NCBI RefSeq assembly: GCF_002776525.5
Contig: NC_045438.1
Location: 156,217,332 to 156,281,331, forward strand
Direction of reading: 5' to 3'
DNA: 64,000 nucleotides
From: Piliocolobus tephrosceles
Taxonomy: Eukaryota > Chordata > Mammalia > Primates > Cercopithecidae
Of the stretch, positions 36,401 to 48,400 are shown piece after piece. The notes below the pieces were generated by a model. It was given only the letters and a program-made list of their open reading frames with translations, was not told where the DNA came from and made no database searches. The first letter of the stretch is position 1; every line of letters begins with the position of its first letter. Position numbers and translations under genes: made by a program.

Positions 36401-39400
36401 ATGTGTTAAAAGATCCCATATTACATGATACAGTGTTCTCATTTATCCTTATCCTCATTTACTGGGCTAAGAAAATGGAGAATGCACTGTCAGGCAGGAC
36501 TCTCAAGAATGGCAGAGGCTCTACATAGTGGCTCACTTCTCAAAAGGAGCTGCTGCCACGAGCCTGATCCCCAAGCGGGGCAGGTGCCCCCTATGATGAG
36601 GGAGGTGGAGATGCGTCGGGGTGTGAAGAGAACACAGGGGAGAACCAGGCACATGAGTTCACTCGACAGTGGCCTCCAGGCCTCCCTAGCTTTGTTTTGC
36701 TGGGCTGTCCACTTCAAAACTTGAAACTGTAGTACCAGAAACATTTATTCTCCTTCATCATGTTTTAAGTCAGCCACTTGTTCTACTCCTACTGTATGTC
36801 TAATATAGTAATCATTTGCATTTTCCCTTGGAAAATAGTTAGTAAAATGAAACACTTTGTAATACGTTGCTCTCTTTATAACATCCTTATAGAGTAGATT
36901 GGGGCAAGGTTTTAAAACATACACAGAAGCGTTAAAGCAGAACAAGTTGAGGCCTTATCTTTTACCAGAGGCTATTCTGTGGTGAAAGTTCTAACACCAC
37001 AGTGATCCTGGGCCAGAGCAAAAACTAATTCCAGGGGAAATAATGCTTCCTAGTTTAATAAATTGATAGCGATATTTCCAAATTAGTCATTATACATTTA
37101 TACACAGACATAAAAAAACAGGATATCGCAAGGGAAAATCATTTCAGACTTTCCATCCAAACTGTTAAACTCCATCTGGTGGAGAATGAGAGAGGCTGAA
37201 GTCCTGAGTCCTGAGGTACTTCTTTTATAAAACACTCATCTACCCAGAAAAAAGGCTTTTGCTCTGTGAGAATATTAATACTATTGTTGCCAAATGGGAT
37301 CATCTACTTAAGGAAACATGGTTCTTTCTGTCATTACTGTCTACATTCCCACTACAAAACAAAACTGCAGCAACAGCAAAAAACAAACAAACAACAAACC
37401 TCAACAAGGAAAATTCAAGGGTCACAGATTAAAAGCCCTAGTATCTTTTATCTTGTCTCCAGAACATTTGAGAATATAACCCAAGATAAAAGTCAGATAT
37501 ACGTGGTCCTAAAAGGGCAATGGCTTTAAACAACTTCAGTTCAGACTTCTGTAGTCAAAGAAACACCGTTATGTGTCACTATTTAGAACAATTAAAATAC
37601 TCAAGAATCCTATCTAAAAAATAATAGTTTTCAAGTGTCAGAACATGAAGAAATGGGTATAAACTGACATGACAGGGGTGTTCATTGTATCCAGGCCCAG
37701 TGAGTAGAGTTTAAACCTGCAATGGCAGCTCTCACGCTGAAACTCCCCTGCATAGCATCTATTACTTGTCCGCCAGCCCGCCTCCCAGCCTTGGGCCCTG
37801 TGGAACTCTCTTGTTTTTCTGTCCCATTCACACACTTATACCCTATCCCTTTTCCCCAACCTTTGTGTGTCTTTGGCCAAGCAACTCCTTGGTCTAGAAT
37901 GCTTGCCCATCCTTTCCCCTCTCACCAACAGTCTTCCAAATGAAGCAGTGTAGGGATAAATAAACTCCTTCCCTTCTTTCTGGCACCACTTTGGCCATCA
38001 CTAGTCTTTCCCTGATTTTAGCCTTGGGAAGTGAACCTTGCCAAATCTGGGCTCATGCCACATCACAGCCATCAGCCAGGAGCTCCTGGACAACAGTAAT
38101 TGTGCACACACTGAATAGGTGCCGAAGTGATATATTAAAAAAAAAAAAAAAATCAATCAAAAAGAGAATAAACTTTTCTCCTCTGGAGCTATTAAAAAAC
38201 AGAACAGATCTTTTTCAACCTGGAAAGATCATTAATGAGGATGAGAACACGGAATAGTGAAAAACTTGGGTTATCTTCTAGTCATCTGATCCAACGCCCA
38301 ATAAATAACAAATTAAGAAACAAATGCCATTATCATGTTAACAATACCTATACTGATTTTGGCCATATAACATAAACACTATTTATAAGTAAAGGTATCA
38401 AGTAGCACAGCTACCATTTGATTTTAGTGAAGGAATTTAATGAGAAATGATTATATCTAATTCCTATCATTATTATTTTTTTGAGATGGAGTTTAGTTCT
38501 TGTTGCCCAGGCTGGAGTGCAATGGCGCAATCTCGGCTCACCACAACCTCCACCTCCTGGGTTCAAGCGATTCTCCTGCCTCAGCCTCCCAAGTAGCTGG
38601 GATTACAGGCATACGCCATCATGCCCAGCTAATTTCTGTATTTTTAGTTGAGGCAGGGTTTCTCCATGTTGGTCAGGCTGGTCTTGAATTCCCGACCTCA
38701 GGTGATCCACCTGCCTTGGCCTCCCAAAGTGCTGGGATTACAGGTGTGAGCCAATGCGCCCAGCTGACTATATCTAATTCTAAAATTAATAATACTGAAT
38801 TATTTCCTAGATTATAGAAAGCTGCTGCCAAGAACAGATTATACTGTTCTTTTTAAAAAAAGGTTTACCCCAATTCCCATGTCAGAGATTATCAAGATTC
38901 AAACATATGAAACATGTTCTTACACATCCTATTAGCATCACTTAAGTATATGTCACTTTCAGAAAAGCATGCTGAGTCTAATATTCCTTCTTCACATGCT
39001 GCAGGACTACAGATTTGAGAGATTTTTTTCTAGTAATCCAATAAACAACTATTGATTACCTACTATTTGCCAGGCACAATCCTAAGGAGCTGAAGATACA
39101 GCAGCAAGCAAAACATCATCTTTGCCCTTATATAATTTATTTTCTAGTTGGAATAAACAGATAATGAACACACACAAACGTCTCTGGTGGTGGTAAGTGC
39201 TATGAGGAAAAAGAAAACAGAATAAAGGGCATACGTGATGCTAGCAGTAAGAGGGTGAGGTGCCTTTTGTTTCTATATATATTTATATTTATATATATTT
39301 ATATTCAGGAAGGCCCCACTAATCAAGGGACATCTGCTAGAAAGCTGAAGGCAGGGTGATGTAAGCCTCACAGTATCTGGTAGAGGGCATTCTTTTTTGT

Positions 39401-42400
39401 TATTTTTTTTTTTATACTTTAAGTTCTAGGGTACATGTGCACAACGTGCAGGTTTGTTACATATGTATACATGTGCCATGTTGGCTTGCTGCACCTATTA
39501 ACTCGTCATTTACATTAGGTATTTCTCCTAATGGTATCCCTCCCTCAGGCCCCTACTCCATGACAGGCCCAGGGGTGTGATGTTCCCCTCCCTGTGTCCA
39601 AGTGTTCTCATTGTTTAATTCCCACCTATGAGTGAGAACATGTGGTGTTTGGTTTTCTGTCCTTGCGATAGTTTGCTCAGAATGATGATTTCTAGCTGCA
39701 TCCAAGTCCCTGCAAAGGACATGAACTCATCCTTTTTTATGGCTGCATGGTATTCCATGGTACATATGTGCCATATTTTCTTAATCCAGTCTATCATAGA
39801 AGGACATCTGGGTTGGTTCCAAGGTTTTGCTATTGTGAATAGTGCTGCAACAAACATACGTGTGCATGTGTCTTTATAGTAGCATGATTTATAATCCTTT
39901 CGGTATATACCCAGTAATGGGATTGCTGGGTAAGATGGTATTTATAGTTCTAGATCCTTGAGGAATTGCCACACTGTCTTCCACAATGGTTGAACTAGTT
40001 TACACTCCCACCAACAGTGTAAAAGCGTTCCGATTTCTCCACATCCTCTCCAGCATCTGTTGTTTCCAACTTTTTAATGATCACCATTCTAACTGGTGTG
40101 AGATGGTATCTCACTGTGGTTTTGATTTGCATTTCTCTGATGACCAGATGACCAGTGACGATGAGCATTTTTTCATGTGTCTGTTGGCTGCATAATGTCT
40201 TCTTTTGAGAAGTGTCTGTTCATATCCTTTGCCCACTTTTGGATGGGGTGTTTTTTTCTTGTATATTTGGTTAAGTTCTCTGTAGATTCTGGATATTAGC
40301 CCTTTGTCAGATGGGTAGATTGTAAAAATTTTCTCCCATTCTGTAGGTCGCCTGTTCACTCTGATGGTAGTTTCTTTTGCTGTGCAGAAGCTCGTTAGTT
40401 TAATTAGATCCCATTTGTCTCTTTTGGCTTCTGTTGTCATTGCTTTCAGTGTTTTAGTCATGAAGTCCTTGCCCATGCCTAGGTCCTGAATGGTACTGCT
40501 TAGGTTTTCTTCCAGGGTTTTTATGGTTTTAGGTCTAACATTTAAGTCTCTAATCTATCTTGAATTAATTTTTATATAAGGTGTAAGGAAGGGATCCAGT
40601 TTCAGCTTTCTACATATGGCTAGCCAGTTTTCCCAGCACCGTTTATTAAATAGGGAATCCTTTCCCCCTTTCTTGCTTTGGTCAGATTTGTCAAAGATCA
40701 GATGGTTGTAGATGTGTAGTGTTATTTCTGGGGCCTCCATTCTGTTCCACTGGTCTACATATCTGTTTTGGTACCAGTACCATGCTGTTTGGTTACTGTA
40801 GCCTTGTCATAGTTTGAAGTCAGGTAGCATGATGCCTCCAGCTTTGTTCTTTTGTTTAGGACTGTCTTGGCAATGTGGCCTCTTTTATTCCAATTCTGTG
40901 AAGGAAGTCATTGGTAGCTTGATGGGGATGGCATTGAATCCATAAATTACCTTGGGCAGTATGGCCATTTTCATGATATTTATTCTTCCTATCCATGAAC
41001 ATGGAACGTTCTTCCATTTGTTTGTGTCCTCTTTTATTTTGTTGAGCAGTGGTTTGTAGTTCTCCTTGAAGAGGTCCTTCGCATCCCTTGTAAGTTGGAT
41101 TCCTAGGTATTTTAATCACTTTTTAGCAATTGTGAATGGGAGTTCACTCGTGATTTGGCTCTCTGTTTGTCTGTTATTGGTGTATAGGAATGCTTGTGAT
41201 TTTTGCACATTGATTTTGTATCCTGAGACTTTGCTGAAATTGCTTATCAGCTTAAGGAGACTTTGGCCTGAGATGATGGGGTTTTCTAAATATACAATCA
41301 TGTCATCTGCAAACAGGGACAATTTGACTTCTTCTTTTCCTAATTGAATATCCTTTACTTTTCTCTTGCCTGATTGCCCTGGCCAGAACTTCCAACACTA
41401 TGTTGAATAGGAGTGGTGACAGAGGGCATCCCTATCTTGTGCCAGTTTTCAGAGGGACTGCTTCCAGCTTTTCCATTCAGTATGATATTGGCTGTGGGTT
41501 TGTCATAAATAGCTCTTATTATTTTGAGATACGTTCCATCAATACCTAGTTCATTGAGAATTTTTAGTATGAAGGACTGTTGAATTTTGTTGAAAGGCTT
41601 TTCTCCATGTATTGAGAGAATCATGTGGTTTTTGTCACTGGTTCTGTTTATGTGATGGATTGTTTATTGATTTGTGTATGTTGAACCAGCCTTGCATCCC
41701 AGTGATGAAGCCAACTTGATCGTAGTGGATAAGCTTTTTGATATGCTGCTGGATTTGGTTTGCCAGTATTTTATTGAAGAATTTCACTTTGATGTTCATC
41801 AGGGATATCGGTCTAAAATTCTCTTTTTTTGTTGTGTCTCTGCCAGGCTTTGATATCAGGATGATACTGGCCTCATAAAATGAGTTAGGGAGGATTCCTT
41901 CTTTTCCTATTGACTGTAATAGTTTCAGAAGGAGTGTACCAGCTCCTCTTTGTACCTCTGGTAGAATTTGGCTATAAATCTGTCTAGTCCTGAACTTTTT
42001 TTGGTTGGTAGCCTATTAATTATTGCCTCAATTTCAGAGCCTGTTATTGGTCTATTCAGAGATTCCACTTCTTCCTGGTTTAGTCTTGGGAGGGTGTATG
42101 CGTCCAGGAATTTATCCATTTCTTCTAGATTCTCTAGTTTATTTGCATAGAGGTGTTTATAGTATTCTCTGATGACAGTTTGTATTCTGTGGGATCGGTG
42201 GTGATATCCTCTTTATCATTTTTTATTGCATCCATCTGATTCTTCTCTCTTTTCTTCTTTATTAGTCTTGCTAGCAGTCTATCAATTTTCAAAACACCAC
42301 CTCCTGGATTCATTGATTTTCAATGAATCAAAACACCACCTCCTGGATTCATTGATTTTCTTCAAGGATTTTTTTGTGTCTCTATCTCCTTCCGTTCTGC

Positions 42401-45400
42401 TCTGATCTTAGTTATTTCTTGCCTTCTGCTAGCTTTTGAATTTGTTTGCTCTTGCTTCTCTAGTTCTTTTAATTTTGATGTTAGGGTGTCAATTTTAGAT
42501 CTTTCCCGCTTTCTCTTGTGGGTATTTAGTGCTATACATTTCCCGCTACACACTGCTTTGAGTGTGTCCCAGAGATTCTGGTATGTTGTGTCTTTGTTCT
42601 CACTGGTTTCAAGGAATATCTTTATTTCTGCCTTCATTTTGTTATGTACCCAGTAGTCATTCAGGAGCACATTGCTCAATTTCCATGTAGTTGTTCAGTT
42701 TTGAGTGAGTTTCTTAATCCTGAGTTCTAATTTGATTGCATTGTGGTCTGAGAGATAGTTTGTTGTGATTTCTGTTCTTTTACATTTGCTGAGGAGTGCT
42801 TTACTTCCAACTATGTGGTCAATTTTAGAATAAGGGTGATGTGGTGCTGAGAAGAATGTATATTCTGTTGATTTGGGGTGGAGAGTTCTGTGGATGTCTA
42901 TTAGGTCTGCTTGGTGCAGAGCTGAGTTCAAGTCCTGGATATCCTTGTTAATCTTCTGTCTCATTGATCTAATATTGACAGTAGGGTGTTAACGTCTCCC
43001 ATTATTATTGTGCGGGAGTCTTAAGTTTCTTTGTAGGTCTCTAAGGACTTGCTTTATGAATCTGGGTGCTCCTATATTGGGTGCATTTAGGATAGTTAGC
43101 TCTTCTTGTTGAACTGATCCCTTTACCATTATGTAATGGCCTTCTTTGTCTCTTCTGATCTTTGTTGGTTTAAAGTCTGTTTTATCAGAGACTAGGATTG
43201 CAACCCCTGCTTTTTTTTTTGCTTTCCATTTGCTTGGTAGATCTTCCTCCATCCCTTTATTTTGACTCTATGTGTATCTCTGCATGTGAGATGGGTCTCC
43301 TGAATACAGCACACTGATGGGTCTTGACTCTTTATCCAATTTGCCTGTCTGTGTCTTTTAATTGAGGCATTTAGCCCATTTACATGTAAGGTTAATATTG
43401 TTATGTGTGAATTTGATTCTGTCATTAAGATGTTAGTTGGTTATTTTGCCCATTAGTTGATGCAGTTTCTTCCTAGCATTGATGCTCTTTACAATTTGGC
43501 AAGTTTTTGCAGTAGCTGGTACTGGTTGTTCATTTCCATGTTTAGTCCTTCCTTCAGGAGCTCTTGTAAGGCAGACCTGGTGGTGACAAAATCTCTCAGC
43601 ATTTGCTTGTCTATAAAGGATTTTTTTTTTCTCCTTCACTTATGAGGCTTAGTTTGGCTGGATATGAAATTCTGGGTTGAAAATTCTTTTCTTTAAGAAT
43701 GTTGAGTATTGGCCCCTACTCTCTTCTGGCTTCTAGAGTTTCTGCTGAGAGATCTGCTGTTAGTCTGATGGGCTTCCCTTTGTGGGTAACCCTACCTTTC
43801 TCTCTGGCTGCCCTAAACATTTTTCCTTTCATTTCAACCTTGCTGAATCTGACAATTACGTGTCTTGCGGTTGCTCTTCTCGAGGAGTATCTTTGTGGTG
43901 TTCTCTGTATTTCCTGAATTTGAATGTTGGCCTGCCTTGCTAGGTTGGGGAAGTTCTCCTGGATAATATCCTTAAGGGTGTTTTCCAACTTGGTTCCATT
44001 CTCCCCGTCACTTTCAGGTACACCAATCAAACGTAGATTTGTTTTTTTCACATAGTCACATATTTCTTGGAGGCTTTGTTCGTTTCTTTTTACTTTTTTC
44101 TCTAACCTTGTCTTCTTGCTTTATTTCATTAATTTGATCTTCATTCACTGATATCCTTTCTTCCATTTGATCGAGTCAGCTATTGAAGCTTGTGCATGCA
44201 TCACGTAGTTCTCATCCTACAGTTTTCAGCTTCATCAGGTCATTTAAGGTCTTCTCTACACTGTTTATTTCAGTTAACCATTTGTCTAATCTTTTTTCAC
44301 GGATTTTAGCTTCCTTGCAATGGGTTTGAACATCCTCCTTTAGCTCGGAAAAGTTTGTTATTACTGACCTTCTGAAGCCTATTTCTGTCAGCTCATCAAA
44401 GTCATTCTCCATCCAGCTTTGTTCCGTTCCTGGCGAGGAGCTGCAATCCTTTGGAAGAGAAGAGGCTCTCTGGTTTTTAGAATTTTCAGCTTTTCTGGTC
44501 TAGTTTCTCCCCATCTTTATGGTTTTATCTACCTTTGGTCTTTGATGTTGGTGACCTACAGATGGGGTTTTGGTGTGGATGTCCTTTTTGTTGATGTTGA
44601 TGCTAATCCTTTCCGTTTGTTAGTTTTCTGTCTAAAAGTCAGGTCCCTCAGCTGCATGTCTGTTGGAGTTTGCTGGAGGTCCACTCCAGGCCCTGTTTGC
44701 CTGGGTATCACCAGCGGAGGCTGCAGAACAGCAAATATTGCAGAAAGGCAAATATTGGTGCCTGATCCTTCCTCTGGAAGCTTCGTCCCTGAGGGGCACC
44801 CACCTGTATGAGGTGTCAGTCAGCCCCTACTGGGAGGTGTCTCCCAGTTAGGCTACACGGGGAACAGGTACCCACTTGAGGAGGCAGTCTGTCCATTCTC
44901 TGAGCTCAAACACTGTTTGGAGAACCACTGTTCTCTTCAGAGCTGTCAGACAGGGACGTTTAAGTCTGCAGAAGTTTCTGCTGTCTTTTGCTCAGCTATG
45001 TCCTACCCCCAGAGGTGGAAACTACAGAGGCGGCCTGCCTTGCTGAGCTGCGTTGGGCTCTGCCCAGTTTGAGCTTCCCCTGCCTCTTTATCTACCTATT
45101 CAAGCCTTAGCAATGGCGCACACCCCTCCCCCTGCCAGGCTGCTGCCTCGCAGGTGGATCTCAGACTGCTGCGCTAGCAATGAGCAAGGCTCCGTGGGCA
45201 TGGAATCCGCTGAGCCAGATGCGGGATATAATCTTCTGGTGTGCCATTTGCTAAGACCATTGGAAAAGTGCAGTATTTGGATGGGAGTGTCCCGTTTTTC
45301 CAGGTACCATCTGTCACAGCTTCCCTTGGCTAGGAAAGGGAAATCCCCCAACCCCTTGCGATTCCTGGGTGAGGCAATGCTCAGTTCTGCTTTGGCTTGC

Positions 45401-48400
45401 CTTCCGTAGGCTGCACCCACTGTCCAACCAGTCCCAGTGAGATGAACCGGGTACCTCAGTTGGAAAAGCAATCATCCTTCATCTGTGTCGATCATGCTGG
45501 GAACTGCAGACTGGAGCTGTTCCCATTCGGCCATCTTGGAATGGAATCCTCCTAGAGGGCATTTTTAACAGAGGAAAGGAGTGCAAAGTCCCTGAGATAG
45601 GGTCCTGCTGTGGGTGTTCAACAAAGAGGCAGGAGACCCGTGTGGTTGCAGCTGAGCGTGCGAGGGAGGAAGGAGGGGGAGTTGAGCCTCACAGAGATGG
45701 AAAGGAAGAAGGCAGAGCTCCTGGTGGGTGCCTGACCAGTGCTCCAAATGAGCCAGGAAACCCCTGGGGCTTTTAAGCAAAGGAATGACACAGTTGTTAC
45801 AAGGCCACTTTGGCTGCTAGGTGGAAGACAGTCTGTAAAGGAGCAGGGCAGAACCACAGAGACCAATCAGGAGCTATTCCAGAAGCAATTTAGTAGAGAG
45901 GATGTGGCTGGGGTGGGGTGGTGGAGGTGATTAAAAGTGGATGGATTCTGAAGACATGTTGAAGTATAGAGCCAAAAGGTTTTACTGGTAGATTAGAGGC
46001 AACCTGTGAGAAAGATGGGCATCAAGGATGACCTCAAGATTTTTGGCCACGCAGCTGGAAGGATGGCGGAAGACTACAGGGGAAGTGTGCTTAGAGGTAA
46101 GGGGTGAACCAAGGATCTGGGACACGTCAGACCTGAGATACTGATTAGACACCCCAGCAGAGACGAGTGGGGTAAGTCAGAAGGATTCCCACATCTGGAA
46201 TGAACTGGGGCATTATCAGCACGGAGATGGTATCTGAAGTCAGGAGACCGGATGAGACTATCTACAAAGTGAGCACAGACAGGAAGAGAAGACATCCAAG
46301 GCCACAGCCCTGGGGCCTATGTGAGAGGCTGGGGAGGCGAGGAGCCAGCACAGAAGACTGAAAACGAACAGCTGGTACCACTCTGGGCTAGGAGAAGGCT
46401 AGAAACTGCACCCTCCAGACACAGCATCATGCTGCAGGCTTCTGGCTTGCCCCCTCAAACAGGGACATGGCCAGAATTGCTAAGCAAAATCGCATCTCCA
46501 GCTATCATCAGTTTAATGGAGTAAAAGTTTGTTTTAAAGAATAATGAGACCCAATCTTAGTATAGTAATCAATAAACCAGAAAGACAACAAACGAATCCA
46601 TCAAATTGGCCAAAAATTGAAATTCTAACAATATTAGGTATAGTTAAAGAGGTAAGGAAATGGAAAGTCTCTTCTGGAGAACAATGTAAAATTATAAAGC
46701 ACAATATCTAGATATCTACATACAAAGTGGTACTGTTTATGCAAATTTAAAATACAAACATAAAATCACATACTATTCATAGATATATACATGTACGTTA
46801 AATGAACTGAAAGGAAAACCCCCAGTGCAGCGAGAGTTCCTCTGAGAGGGAGAGGAGAGTGGCGAGGAGTGGGGAGTAAGGGAAGCTGCCCCTCAGCGGC
46901 AATAACCTCGCTGAACTGGTTTTTAAAAACTATACTGAATTTGTGAAAAGAACTTGAAGCAAATATGAGAAAATATTTATAATCAACTCTGCTGTGAATA
47001 CATGAGTACACACAATAAAATACTTTGTACTTTTTTTGTATTAAAAAAATCTCCAAATATGTTTTAAAAGCACAATAAAACAAGATCATCTGTTTAAAAC
47101 AACAATTGTTTAATTATACCTACGCTGCAAGCCTATAATAAAGCAAAAGGAGAGGAATAAATTCTGCTGGTGTAGCAATGCATAATGTTAGGTCTCTAGC
47201 ACAGCATGACACAGCACTTGGCAAAACTCCACCTCTATGTTCTACTTCACTATTATTTGACAAACACTGTAAAAACAACTTTGAGCACATTACCCACAAA
47301 TACAGTCGTTTAAAAAAAAGTAAACTGAAAGGAAAAAGGTAAAACTACATTGTTTATCAGAAGTTCTAATCTAAATAGGGAATTAGGATATCAACTTTGA
47401 GCAATAATTTAAGACTAGGTTCAAATGCTTTTGGAATCAGATGAAAATACAACAATGAATAAATACATAGGTAGGTCAATCAATCAGTCAGCAAATGTAA
47501 ACAATCCATGATAATTAATAGAAACTATAACTAATTCTCTTAAATATGCAAATTTAAGATATAAGTACTACCTCCCCTTAACGATTTAGAGAATTCTATA
47601 GACATATTAATTTTTATAGGATTCATCTTCTTGAAGAAGATATACATGAGTATATACTATAATAATACCTTTTTCTTGTCCCTTTTCTAGTCAGTGGGTA
47701 ATAAGTATACTTGCTGAAACTCTAACACATTTTTCCTAACTTTTTACAACTGAATTGCTCTGTACCACTGAAAATGTGAGTCATTTCTCTTGTATTATTT
47801 ACAAGTAAATCCAGGCTGATTCATTTCATGTGTTACAGGGATTAAATGCATTTGAATTTTTACCTATATATTCAATGATGTCCTTAACACTTTCTCTTTG
47901 GAAATTTTCTCTAGACCAAACTAATATATGATAAGAAAAACACAGCAAGCAGGTAAATGTTTAATTCAAAGCATTTTAAAAAGCAGAATACTTTTTCAAT
48001 CTTTTTTTTCCTTTTGTCGATAAATCCTTGGGTTAAAAACAAGTTTCACAAAAAGATACTTCTATTCTCTGATGAGTTAGAACAGATGAACAGGTTTATT
48101 CTTCCTCAAAATTCGTCAGCGATAAATACTTAAGTTTGTTAACAATGTTTTTGAAAAACCAGCCATTTAACCTTTTTGGAATAATAAACACTTCGGAGAA
48201 GTAAACAAACGTTTTATTCCACAAATATGGAGCTGCTGCGCAGCACAAGGCACTGCGCTAAGTGCTGTGGGTGGGCACATGTTACGTACTCACTGGCTCC
48301 GCTCATGACATGCTGAATCATTGTGGTGGGAGCTCAGGTGAGAGCGTGAATAATCTCAGAATAAGGTAGAGGGGGAGTAAATGCTTTCAGGGAGGAAATT

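Noticed and set aside
37740..37960. Pyrimidine-rich stretch resembling an L2 3' end
   Set aside because: Only one short phrase (near TCTAGAATGCTTGCCC) fits; not enough to call.
39615..44412. Many minus-strand open frames resembling a nucleic-acid-binding protein and a reverse transcriptase
   Set aside because: They are pieces of ORF1 and ORF2 of one broken L1; not separate genes.
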